Origin: Phylloscopus collybita
Taxonomy: Eukaryota; Chordata; Aves; Passeriformes; Phylloscopidae
DNA length: 64,000 nucleotides
Direction of reading: 5' to 3'
Assembly: GCA_027886175.1 (NCBI GenBank)
Contig: JAJNNQ010000002.1
Coordinates: 6,630,001 to 6,694,000 of the forward strand
The position numbers and the translations under genes are program-made. Positions 1-11,819 of the stretch are shown here, piece after piece. Below the pieces are notes generated by a model. That model worked only from the letters and a program-made list of their open reading frames with translations. It was not told the DNA's origin and ran no database searches. The first letter of the stretch is position 1. Each line of letters begins with the position of its first letter.

Positions 1-3000
1 TACCGAGTGTAAAAATCCCCCCGCTCCTCCTTTCAGACTAAGCCCGTAGCCTGAACTTCCAGAAATCAATTTACATTTTTAGATTCCTTTATGAGTCCTT
101 GGTATTCAACAGCATTCTCTTTGCTCACAGGGATCTGACGGGCTTTGTTCCAAGATATTTTCAATATTTAGAACATCGAAGAGATATTTAAAATATCAAT
201 TATCTTGTTTGGGTAAGTAGCCATTAAACATGCAGAGTAACTTGCTTGAACTGCAAGTCTGCAGGCTAAAAGTGCCTCGCATTTTATATGACATTCTTCA
301 TCCGTGCTTTTCAAATCATTTTACAAGTACTAATGAATAAAGTTTATTAACAATCCAGCGAAGGAGACAAGAACTGTTATCCTCTTTCCATGGCATGGAA
401 ATTGGGAGATATTTGTGTGTAATCTCGTTTGCGCTTGCTAGATGCCAAATGAACTCAAGTTCCTTTGCACCTCTCCAGCACTATAAAAATTCATTAAAAT
501 CATTCAGTACATGCTTTAAACTCTGCCATGATGAGACCCTCGTTAAATGAGACTCAGATCCAACATCAGGTTCTGGCATCACTGTGACAGCCAGTCTGTG
601 CTCCCGTTAACGACACGAGCGTTGACCTCAGGCCCAGATTCCATCATGTTTGGGAATAACAGAGAAATCCACAGTTTTGACTTAAAAACCTTTGATGGAT
701 TTTTTTCTTTCTTTATATAGTGATTTTTCAGACTTTTATTCTATGGATTTTGGGTGCACTTAAACTGTGTTTTTTTACTCTCCTGCTCTGATCTAAGGAA
801 TCAAGGGGTTGCAATATTGCAAAATTTTTAAGACTGAAAATCCCCCAGCCCTCTAAGGGCCATTCTTAGCATCATTAACTGAAATGCTGCAGTCCAGCAT
901 CTGCAAACATCTGCACGTGATCAAGGTGATACACTTACTGAATCTGTAAGAAAGACAGTGTGAGGGGAGGGGACCCGCCCTTCTTCTCTGCGGGGTATGA
1001 ATTTACCCTGCCCCAGGTAATTTCTTACCCAAACCCCAAACTGGCAGATTGAGTCAGAGTTTGAAGTGATTATCCAACTTCAGAGTGTTCATCATAGTGA
1101 TGTCTTTTCCTGCTCAGAAGCACACGTATTTCAGTTGCTAATTGTAGCCCCAATTATTCTCTCTCATCCCATAGGGGAATAAACCAGCAAAGCAGTTGAC
1201 CTACTAGTACATACACCCGGGAGGACCTTTCCCACGCAGGGTCTCCTCTAGCTGGGGATTTGGAGGGGACACTCAGGTCCCCACAGATGTTAACTGCTCC
1301 CCAGGGGTCTCTCCTTGCAGTGCTCCAGCCAAGGGAGTTACACTCCTCACGTCAGTAGGTGCAGGATTCGTCCCATGTGAAGGACGACTGTCACTTCATT
1401 AAATAGTGACATCAGTGATCGTCTGCCTGGCAATAGCTGTGCCTCACAGCTCTGCACTCCGAAACCAGAGCATCTCCTGATCGGGGAGACCACTTCCCAT
1501 AACCTCATCCCACACAGTTCTTGCAGCAGTAGTACATCCCAGTGAGACTATTAGACAAATAAGGTCTTAAAATCTTATCTCAGCTCTCGCTCAAACAGGA
1601 GATTTTTGCAATCATAAATGCTAAAAATACCGCTCACATATAAGAGCGACAACTGCAAGCAGGATTCAGGCTTGCCTGAGATTGCTGCAGTCCAGGCAAT
1701 TCATAGTTAATACATAACTCTCCTGACAAACAGCTCAGATGACAACATACCTATAATTATGGTTATATCTGATCATGTTGCCTGGGGAAAAAGGAAGGTG
1801 ATACTGCAAACACAGAGGGGCTGCATCCTACTCCCTGTCTCCCAGCCAGTGCTCCAGACTCCCTTGGACCTCTCCAGGAATTACTGCTGGCTAGTCAGTC
1901 CTGGGAAGGGATCTGTTAGGGATGCTGTGCACTCACCTGTGCCTCCCTCATTTTGGGAGCTGTGTGGTACCCACTTAGCGTGATGCTGGCAAATTAGAGC
2001 GGCCTAAAAAGGCAGGCAGGGAACAGGAGCAGGGTAGGCTTGAGCTTGCGTCTTCTATCCCTGGGAGGTTTGCAGGGCTGGCAGATGGGAAGCCAAGCGC
2101 TGACACCATCGTCACTGCTGGCATGGTGTCACTTGTGTGCCAGCTCCCCAGGGTGGGGGCCAGCTACCGTGGCTGTGCAAGGGACAGAAAGGCCAGCACG
2201 TGACAAGGGGGATGGAGAGAGGCCACAGGGCTGGGGAGGCAGAGGGGTTTGTGTCCTCCGTCCTCAGGGCTCATCCTGCCAACAGCCACCTTCCTGTGGA
2301 GTTGCCACATCAGCACCAGCCTGGGCCACCTCTTGGCTTGCCAACAGAGGTAATGCCCTTTGTACCCAGTCTTCAGTCTGGCAATCCCTTTGCACCCTAT
2401 GTGCATCCAAAATGTGAGAAAACCTCGACACGACTGACTCAGCTGGGCAGGTTTCTGCCTGTCCCTTTTTTTTTCTCCAGGATGGGCACTTATCCCCATC
2501 AAACAAAACCCCATTACATGCCCACTTTTTCAGGATGACTGTCTCTAGCATGGAGTGAGCACTGGTACCCTCTATTTACACTCCCAGCAGAGAGATAAGG
2601 CTGTCCTTCTCCTTGAATTTGCTCTAAATACTCGCTAGATTCTCAGGACTAATGTTTCCAGGATGAATATTCTTATATGATTTTGCAGCCTTCTTTTTTT
2701 TGGCTGAGACAGCAATGTTCCCTAATGTGTAAATTTTCCTGTTTTTTCCCTATGCATGAACCTTAAACTCTATCAATAACTAATTGTTTCATGTGTCTCA
2801 GACAAAGTGTAATCAACAGAGAGAATGGTGGGGAAGTGTGAAATGACAGAGTGACATTCTATGCTTAAATAAGCAAACTACACCCAAATCAAACAATGGC
2901 TCGAAAATGTTTCCATAATAAGGGTGCATAAATTACCTCTTTTACTTGGAAAGCTCTTACTTGCATCTTACCAGCCACATTTGTAGTATTCACAAGAGCT

Positions 3001-4730
3001 GATACACTCCAATCATGATAGACATGCCTCTGTTACAGTAATTATAAAATGCTTTGTGAAAATATCATTGTGCCTACAGAGCTACTGAAGTTCTACTGTC
3101 TCCTTGGTGTTTGTTTATTGCCTCTGTGAATTTCAAAAATATCATTAAAAACAGCAAGAAGAAATACACTTGAAAGGAGATAGGCCACTTTTTGGTATTT
3201 ATTCTCTGTGAGGGGAAAAAAGAAAATGTATCTCAGATTGTGCCAATTTGTGATATTCACCATCTGGATAATGTAAAGGGGGTGTGATTCCCTGAGAAAA
3301 AGATGGGCAATAATTCCAGATTGGATGGAAGTGTTTTCAGAAGATACACTGATGGTTTCTTGTGTAAGGGCTCAATCACAGGTGCATAAGCCCCTATATA
3401 TACAATATATGCAATATATATCCTACAATAAGGATCTGGGAGAAAGGAGGCTTTGTGTGAGAGGGCCAAAGCCACCCAGGGCTGGGTGCTGCAGGTGGAG
3501 CTGCCCCTGCCTCCACACAACCCCTCTGGACCCCGTGGAGGCCAGAAAATTGCTCCTCTCTCTTGCTCTCATCTCACAGTTTGAAAAGGGATTGCTAGTC
3601 AGTGCTTTTATTTTTGGCATCCTACAACTTGAAAAATAGCAACTTTTTTTTTTTTTTTTTTAATTTATTAAAGGAAAATCCTGTACAGCTTAACCAAAAG
3701 CAGAGCCCTTACAATTATTTATTCAGTCTATATAACTCATAATTTTATAAATTTTTCCCCTTCAAATATTTTGTTTCAGTTGAATACATCTAACGAGGTA
3801 AAACTATAAGTAGTCAAAATTCTTTTAGGGTTGATGAAACCCTGGGAAACAATTATGCTAAGAGAAAACACAGTAATAAAAGAGATATGATTTGCTTTTA
3901 ATTTTCTGGCTGCATTTATCATTACACCAAGGCAATATAAAACATCTGACCTGAACATGATTTTGGTCCTTATTACAATTGCCAGATTAATTAAAGAGAC
4001 CTTGTTAACTTTATTTTAGTAGTGTAGAATCTTGGAGTATAAGTATTTTCAATGTTAAAATCAGTCAACATAAGTAAAAACCTTGAACAAATCTGAAATG
4101 CCTTAAAGGATTGCTCTGAATTTATTTTAACACACAGTGTAAGAGGAAAATGTACTTGTATGCTGCTACTTTTATTATAAAAATGAATGTGGAGGAAGTT
4201 TGGAGAGAAATTGCTCACAAGCAGTGAAGTGCAAAGTGTGAAACACTAAATATACTCTTAAAAAAAAGAAAAAAATGCCCAGTTTTAACAAGCCAAGAGG
4301 GTATGAATGCATGAACAGCATCAGCTGCATTTCAAATTAACCATAGCAAGCCCTTCCACGTACCTGGAAAACCTGATCCGAACGCTAAGATTTTGTATGT
4401 TAATTTATACTGCAGAGTTCTCAACATCTGACATTGGCTGTAACATTACAAGTTGTGCTATGACTTTATTAAGGGATGATTTCCAAAGCCCTAAAGAATA
4501 CTTATTATGTTGTAATATATATTTCTGAAGAGGATTAGGTCTTTGATGCTAAAACCTAGACGTTTTAAAAGCGAGTTTACTGAAATGAAAAAGATTACAT
4601 ATGTTCCTTTGTGTTGCACCAGGTAGAGCTTTTCCACTTTCATTTCAACTTCGTTTCTCAAACCTCAGTGGTGTCACAACCGAGAAATGCATTTAAAATC
4701 CCTCAGAGTTTCATTACTGAAATGGGATAT
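1..4730. other. Non-coding, no gene recognised
   Basis: AT-rich unique sequence with a T run at about 3643-3661 and short TA-rich patches near 3395-3425. Open frames are short and carry no recognised motif. I see no RNA gene or young transposon. Confidence 0.6.
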
Positions 4731-4732
4731 TC

Positions 4733-5330
4733 TAGAAAAGGACCTGGGGCTTGTGCTGAACCACAAACCGAATAGGTAACAGTGGGAAAAAAGAAACCTG
4801 GAAAAAAAATACAAAAAGCCCAGGATACATCCCTTCCTGCAATGTGTTAATGTTAATATCAGGCTGAGCAGCAGCTGGGTTTCAGGGGCTGTGTCTGATT
4901 TTGGATGCCAGTCTTTTAAAAGGATTGAAAAAGTTGAACAAGGAGCAAGAACAATGAAAAAGTTTAGAAAACTTGACCTGTGAGATAAGACTGATGAAAC
5001 TGGGTTTGTTTAATTTAGGAAAGAGAGGACGGGTAATGGTTTTCCAGGATGTAAAAGGTTGTTGCAGAGAAAAACACTGTCAGTTGTTCTCCAGATCCAC
5101 TGGGGGTAGAATGAGAAATAATCAGCTTAATTTGCAGAAAAAAAAAATGTAGGTTAGATATTAGCTAAAATGTCAAACTATAAAGAGAGTTAAGCACTGG
5201 GAGAAGTTACCTGGGAGTACTGTAAAAAATCTGGCACTGGAGGTTTTTGAGGCTGGGTCAGAGGAGCAGTGGGGGTTGCTCCAGGTGCAGGACCTGCCTC
5301 GGGCAGAGGACACAGCAGGTCCATATCCTT
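4733..5330 (+). mobile_element. Old degraded CR1 LINE fragment (ORF2 C-terminal part)
   Basis: The segment follows the order of the CR1 ORF2 tail: aaaggacctggggct, later gaaactgggtttgtttaa (the L-G-L-F-S-L block), ttaggttagatattag (the R-L-D-I-R block), and ctggcactggaggtttttga (the P-S-L-E-V-F block). Frames are broken throughout, so it is much older than the other CR1 copies here. Confidence 0.6.
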
Positions 5331-5562
5331 CAGGGTGCACCCAACACTGCAGCACTGCATGTTTGCCAGCACTGGAACAGAACCTTTTGACTTCATTGCA
5401 GAAATGTCTGGTCAGGTAGGGGTTTTCAGACCAAGGGCATGTTGTCATTTTGTTTGAAATCGCCCATTTTTCTGCTTTAAACATCAGGGAAAACACTTTT
5501 CTTTTGGCATTCTCCCCTCAATTCATTGACATTTCAGCTCTCAGATTAGTCCCTATTTTAAT

Positions 5563-5571
5563 ATATATGTT

Positions 5572-5602
<31 letters not shown>
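5563..5602. repeat. (TA)n microsatellite
   Basis: Alternating TA with one interruption, followed by acacata. The rest of 5335-6028 is unique non-coding sequence. Confidence 0.85.
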
Positions 5603-5603
<1 letters not shown>

Positions 5604-6028
5604 AATCCAGCTTTTAAATAGGAAAATGGAATGATTACCTTCTGCAAAAGCAGAAAGCTTCTTTTTTTTTCCCCTCCTTGCAAGCCTTGCCACTCTCATC
5701 TCTAATACATGTTCCCCAGAGCCCAGCAGCCAAATCAAACTTACCTTTCCCTGTGGGATGGCTCATAAATCTCCTGGTCCTCAGCACTGAAGTCCACTGT
5801 ATCCCCAAGGTCACTTCACGAGGAGATACTGGATATTGGTTGATACTGCCTTTCTCCTGCAGGGAGAATTCAACATTTTGTTACTATGGTAAAATTTATT
5901 TGCTCAGATGGGAACTTTCTCAGACACCCATGTGAAATGGTGCCATGAGTATGACCCTTTACAAGATCCAGAACACTGAAAACCCCACCTTTTTGCCGTA
6001 GAAAGGAATGAAATCTTATTTTTTCTAT

Positions 6029-6190
6029 GGAAAGGAAAGGAAAGGAAAGGAAAGGAAAGGAAAGGAAAGGAAAGGAAAGGAAAGGAAAGGAAAGGAAAGG
6101 AAAGGAAAGGAAAGGAAAGGAAAGGAAAGGAAAGGAAAGGAAAGGAAAGGAAAGGAAAGGAAAGGAAAGGAAAGGAAAGGAAAGGAAAGG
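6029..6190. repeat. Perfect (GGAAA)n pentanucleotide array, 32 units
   Basis: An uninterrupted AAAGG/GGAAA repeat of about 160 bases with no visible impurity. All three frames of each strand can stay open through it, so open frames across it are not evidence of a gene. Perfect purity suggests recent expansion and high length polymorphism. Confidence 0.98.
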
Positions 6191-6459
6191 CTTTTCTTTT
6201 TGAGAACTTGTAAACAAATGTAAATCACACATGGATAACCAAACATTTATTAATGTACACCACCAAGGCATTAAGCACAGATATCAATAGGAGACTGTAA
6301 GAAATCTAGAATGAGACTTACACATTTAGCCTGACCCTACAGACAGTGGCTCCCATGCTCCTTCTTCCCTCTTTCTTGTGATCCTGCTCACTCCCACGCC
6401 TGGCTTTGCACGGAGTTCTGTGTCCTGTCACACACACTCCCATCCTCCCTGCTTGTGGG

Positions 6460-6905
6460 CAATGCAGCTGGTGAAGGGTCTGAATCACAAGTCTGATGAG
6501 AAGTGGCTGAGGGAGCTGGGATTGTTTAGCCTGGAGAAAAGGAGGCTTAGGGGTGACCTTATCACTCTCTACAAGCACCTGAAAGCAGGGTGTAGTTGGG
6601 TGGGAGCCAGCTTCTACTCCCAAATAACAAGTGACAGGACAAGGAGAAACAGTCTCAAGTTAGGGCAGGGAAGGTTTAGACTGGATATTAGGAAAAATTT
6701 CTTCACTGAAAGTGTTGTCAAGCATTGGCACAGGCTGTCCAGTGCAGTAGTGAAGTCCCCATCTGCGGAGGTATTTACAAGACACTTAGATGTGGCACCT
6801 GGAGACATGGTTTAGTGGTGGACTTGGTGGGACTGGGGTGATGGCTGCACTCCATGATCTCAGAAGTTTCTTCCAAGCTAAATCAACCTATGATTCTATT
6901 TTTCT
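6460..6905 (+). mobile_element. CR1 LINE 3' fragment (ORF2 tail plus 3' end)
   Basis: The frame up to 6815 retains the CR1 ORF2 C-terminal pattern: [22 protein letters not shown], then Q-I-T-S-D-R-T-R, F-R-L-D-I-R-K-N-F-F, and a stop after G-D-M-V. The untranslated tail ends in tcttccaagc and then tatgattctatt, the avian CR1 terminal motif. It is 5'-truncated, as usual for CR1. The last hundred codons are only lightly mutated, so this is one of the younger copies in the window. Confidence 0.93.
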
Positions 6906-9085
6906 ATTGGTAGTTGCAATGAGCATCAGACACTGTGGATGTCTCCTTCAGGAGTGCAAGGCCTCAGTGGGAGGAGGGGTCCTCGTGAGATCATGGCCAA
7001 TGGTTTAGGACTGGAGATCCTTGGGAGAAAGAATCCTGGTCCTTCCACTGAATCTGTGTTTTCTATTAAACTGGCTAAGTTATAGAATGTCAAGAGGGAG
7101 CTCTCCTTAGCCAGGGACCAGGTTTGGTTGAGCTCCTTTTGGAGGATGCAGCTGCTGATTGCAGGTTCATCAGTGCAGGCTCAGCCTCTCGCCCTGTATT
7201 GTCTCCAGTTTTCCTGTTACAGGGACAAATGTCTTTGTCTTTATCAGGGCTGCTAGAAACCTGTACAACTCCTAAATGCGTTTTAAATTTATGAGATGAA
7301 AAAAAAAAGGAGGGGGATGTGAATGGAGCACATTTGCACAGTAGCTGAACTTGAGAAGAAGTGTGTAAATCTGTACTCTTTTCATCCAGCTCTGTTCTCT
7401 TCTCAAAGAAAATCCCCAGTGAAATACTATTCAGAAAAAGAGTCACTTTCAAACATGGGAAATGACAGTGCTTTTAAAGCAGCATCTACATGCCCCAAAT
7501 CCAGGGAAACCTTAAAGACACAGCATGAATCTCTGCTCAAGCACTGATGTCATGATACCCTCAGACACGGAATAAAACTGTATGTGATGGAAAAGTTGCT
7601 TGTGTGCCAAACAGACCCTGACTGTATCCTGGCTATTAAACCAAACACTTCTCTTGTACAGTAGAAAAGAGCATAGACCTGCAGGAACTGGAACAAACAC
7701 CCAGAGGTGCTATTGGAAGTGAGGGTGCTGTGTTTAAGTGAGGCATTACCACCTCACAGCCAGGTCACCCCAAGGCACTCAACACTCTCAGGTGCCCCAC
7801 CAGCACAGAGGAGCTTGTGTCTGCTCACAGGATATTTGCCCACTGCTCCTACCTTTAAACTGTGTGTTTCACCACTTCTATTGACAAGGTTCATCAAAGG
7901 ATGATTTGGGATATTAGAAAGGTTTTAGAAAGGAACATCCCCATTTGCCCCAGTAGCAGGAAACCCCTGTTCAGAACTGCACTGAACAAGAATAACACTT
8001 TGTCTTATTGGTCCCCAACATTGCCAATATTTATAAAATTTCTGTAACAGATGTTCTCTCACTGTAACAAAGAGCTCTTATCCTGACCCTTTCTTAGTAT
8101 TTCTTCCCAACAAATTATTTTTTCTATAGAAAGGTAGTTAAAATAGGCTACTCTTACTCTCTGCAAACCTTTTTATCAACTCCCAAAGGTTCTTCCATTT
8201 ACCTGGGCTCCCTGGCCTGGCTCCTCTTCCTGTTCTCCTCCTTCTGTAAAGCATCCTTTCTCCACTTTCTCCCACCTTGACAAATACACTCACACATAAC
8301 ACTGGGGGAAAAAAATAAGAAAAAATAAGAAAAAATAAGAAAAAGGAAGAAAAAGAATCAGAAAAATTCAAACAGACACAAGAACACCAATTTCCAGACT
8401 TTCAGTTGTGTTGGTACTAGAACTGCAAATATTCTTGTTTTCCATCCCTCTATCCTCAGCCTTTCCTCTCCTGAGCATCCCTCTATCCTGTAATTTGCAT
8501 AGTGTCTCTCCCATTCCCATTCTCATTTCCATCTTTTTCTTTGACTTGCTGTTACCCAGGAGCTTCCACCCATCTCTCCATGGTAGCTCACAGGCTGATC
8601 AGACAGACAGGGAAAGGTTTGGCTGTGCCCAGCCTGTGTCTCTTCTGCCTCCCTCCTTCCCTGGGCTGGAGCTGGAGCAGGTGCTGCACTCAAGGGGTGT
8701 CCACCAAGCCATGATCTGGGTTTCAACCTCCCTTCCCTGGGGTATTTATTGACACCTGATTTAGCACCCCAAAACTGGGGCTTCAGAGGAGAAAGGGACA
8801 TAACCTCTGCTTGAATATTTGATTTTTTTCTTCTTTCTTCTCCTTTCTGCTCCCGTTTCTCCATGCACACCTCAAGTGGGTCTGGCAGCAACAAATTGCT
8901 GCAGCCACCTTGCTGCAGTCACCTTGCTGCATGCCCACTCCTTCACCAGATGCTGATGATGTGGGCCACGAACATGCCCAATTTGGTGTTGAAACAAGGA
9001 AGAAATGGTGAAAGACAGACCCAGCTTTGCCAGCACACGCTCCAGCTTGTGGGGATAAGCACCTTCTGGCGTCAGCTCTGCGTCT
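6906..9085. other. Non-coding, no gene recognised
   Basis: Mixed unique sequence. There is an A-rich imperfect repeat of AAAATAAG-like units at about 8308-8355, and a short duplicated caccttgctgca at about 8905-8930. Nothing else is recognised. Confidence 0.55.
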
Positions 9086-9087
9086 GT

Positions 9088-9560
9088 ATTATTCTGCCGT
9101 TTCATAACTCAATCCTGCCAGCCTCTGAACTATTTTTATTGCTCTCCTCTGAATAATTTTCAATCTGTCACTATCTTTCAGGTAATATGGTGCCCATAAT
9201 TAAATACTGCAGGCGCTACCGCACCAGAGCCATATGCAGACGGGCTATTACCTCCTTGTGCTGTGATGTCTTCAGCCCCAAATCAAATTGGCCTTTTTTT
9301 GCTGCCATATCTCAAGGCAAACTCATGTCTAATTTACTCCATACTATCATCTCTAGATCTCTCACAGCATTACGGCTGCTCGGGTTTTTATCGCTGATTG
9401 AATATCTGGGGTTTAGATTATTTTTCCACAAATGTCGTAACTTCTATTTTCTATGCTGAATCTCATTTTATTCTCCACTCATTTTTCCCTGCCTTTTCAG
9501 AATCCTTTACATTATTTTTTTCTTTCATATTTGGGATTTTCCAATCCACCCAGCTGAGTT
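9088..9560 (-). mobile_element. Ancient CR1-like LINE fossil
   Basis: The plus strand follows the known antisense layout of old amniote CR1/L3-type elements in order: attgctctcctctgaa, tggtgcccataattaaatac, gctaccgcaccagagcc, tattacctcc, tttttttgctgcc, agatctctcac, tttttccacaaatg, gaatctcattttattctcc. Spacing between the blocks is kept although every block is mutated. There are no open frames. The element lies on the minus strand. Confidence 0.65.
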
Positions 9561-9564
9561 CAGT

Positions 9565-11030
9565 TTGCGTATTACATCCACAAAACATTCACTCCTTCCT
9601 TTAGATCAGTGGAACAGCTGGTAAACAAGCTCCTCATTTCAGAGCATCACTTCGGCATGTGCTTATAACCTTTAGAGCCAACAGTGCTTAGGTATGGGAT
9701 GAAGCACCTGTTGGAACACTCAGTAGCTTGCCATTAGGGACAGCACCCTTCATATTTGATGTGCAGCAGGTTTCTGCAGTAGGGTGAGGTGAGGGCAAAG
9801 GTGACTTGGGGCAAAGGATGCAGCCACAATGTCGCCGGTGAAGCAAACCCGTCACAGGCTGCCAAGTGCATCCACACATCCTCACCTGCGTGGTCAGGGC
9901 CTGTATTAGGGTTCTGCCCTGGTGAGATGCCACCAGAGGCTGCTCCAGATCAGCTCCTGGCCATTCCCCTGTTCTTTCTGCTGAGAGACCTTCTAAGCCA
10001 CATCAATCTGAATTAATGTTGGGAGTGAGACGCTGGGTGACAGCAGTGACTGTTTTATTAAAATCCAAGGACCCAACTGAGCACTCCTGAACTGTGCTCA
10101 CATGAATAATCCCATGTATTTTGAGCATCAGACCTGAATTCACAAATTTTCTGTTTCTAAAAAAAAAAAGAAGTCAGTGTTTGGTGTTCAAAATTTGCTT
10201 TATATAAGTTTATCTCTGTTTCTTTCTCTGTTAACCTCTAAGTTCCCAATCCCACCAAAGTCAATGGAAAGATGCACTTTGGCTCCCAGCATCTTCAGAT
10301 CCAGCTTTATCCACATGTAGAAAAACATCTAGAATATCTACAGTGAAATAAAATCATTCCCAACATCTAAAATGCATTATTTGGATAATCTGATCTAAAG
10401 TAAAGAAACATTTGTTTCTGGAAAACTCCATTTAGAAAAGATGTTGGTTATTTGGAAACAAAGCCTCATTATCTGGGGATATAGCATGGGGAGGTGCTTC
10501 AGACTAGCTATTTCTTAGTCTGACTCTTTTTTTTTTTTTTTTTTTTTTTAGGGATGCAGGGTGGTGGGTGGTGACAGAGTGGCTGTTTTGGGCCAAAATC
10601 CCTACATAAACAAGCTCAAACTGATGTTTGTTTTATAATGTTCGTTCCTTTACTTGAATTAGTACAGTAGGTCTGTTATCTTTTCTGGAAAAACAGGACC
10701 ATAATTGGCATCATAACATTTTCCTCCTAATTTTTTATGGCTCTTCAGCTTTTCATTAAGAAAAGAAAATAAAGTGGCAGTGCTTTAGGAAATTTGTTAA
10801 TTCCCTTAGTGGTGAAGAAATCCAGGTTAAGTAGTTTATATATATGGCCACATTTTGTAGAATCAGATTGAATTGCCTTTTTCCTTCCGCTTGTCCTTAG
10901 GAAATTCCATTTCAGGTCCTGTAGATATTCAGGTAAACAGGTTTGTTGTAGGATTACTTCAGAAAAGCCAGTTTTAAGTAATATTTAAGAATATATGGGG
11001 GGGGGGGGGCGGGGAAAGAAGTGATGATGT
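9565..11030. other. Non-coding, with homopolymer runs
   Basis: Unique sequence with a run of about 23 T at 10527-10549 and a run of 13 G at 10997-11009 just before the LTR. No gene or RNA is recognised. Confidence 0.55.
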
Positions 11031-11035
11031 GATGC

Positions 11036-11814
11036 TGTCTTGGTTTGGAAAGACAGGTATCTGCCAGGGAAAGCTGGAGTTTCCCTTAGAATGGAGAATG
11101 TAAACCCCTCACTCCCACCCAATTATAATTTTGCAATTAAAGGGCTTTCAGGCAAAGATTTGGGAATAGGAATAACAGTTGTTTACTAGGAATATTAACA
11201 ATACAAAGGTAGTAGAAAAAAACCCCAAAAAACAACCATCCAACCAAACAAGCAAACAAACAACAATTTTGGAGAACCCTGATGGAGTCAGAGCTACAAC
11301 CTGACACCCTGTTGGTCAGGGTGTTGGAAGCAGTCCAAAAGTGAGTCCTCCTGGAGTGGCAGATGTGGTTCTGGTGGAGCAGAGATGATCCTGTAGAACA
11401 AGGGTCCAGTGAGGGTGAGAAGGGTCCAGTCTTCCTCCGGGAATCAGGTGAAGCCAGATGCCTTGTGTTCTTACGTCTCAGTTTTATCCAGGTAGGAATG
11501 GTTGGCTCCCCACACTGGGTGGAGCATCTCACAATGGGATGATGGAATGTGGATGTGCTACTTTGGGGAGGGTATAGTTTGGGGAGGGTATTGTGGATGT
11601 ACTGCTTTGGGGAGGAGAACAGCTTGGGGAGTCTTAATGGCCCATTGTGAAAAGAGATAAGAAACACTGCCCCACCTGGTTTGAACAGCTGGCCCATTAT
11701 CAGAAGGCACCCGCCCCCCTTCTCCCAGAGTTACAAGAGATAAAGAAGAACATCTCCCCTACTGCTTTCAGCAAATGAAATAGAATACACATCTTTGGTT
11801 CTATAACCCAAAAG
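11036..11814 (-). mobile_element. Solo LTR of an endogenous retrovirus (ERVL-like, passerine type)
   Basis: The plus-strand edge TGTCTTGGTTTGGAAAGACA, the middle (ggtcagggtgttgg, gtccagtcttcctccgggaa, tttatccaggtagg) and the end (gttacaagagataaagaag, gaatacacatctttggtt) match the layout of an abundant songbird LTR as I remember it, in reverse orientation. A 5-bp direct repeat GATGC flanks it (11031-11035 and 11815-11819), which fits the 5-bp duplication of ERVL. No retroviral genes lie beside it, so it is a solo LTR. Inside are short duplicated tttggggagggta units at about 11562-11640. The distal end lacks a clean CA, so that boundary is tentative. Confidence 0.75.
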
Positions 11815-11819
11815 GATGC

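Noticed and set aside
5870..6271. 133-codon minus-strand frame with repeated F-L-S-F-P
   Set aside because: It is translation of the pentanucleotide array.
11137..11697. 186-codon minus-strand open frame
   Set aside because: It lies inside the ERVL-like LTR, has no retroviral or host motif, and LTRs do not normally code.
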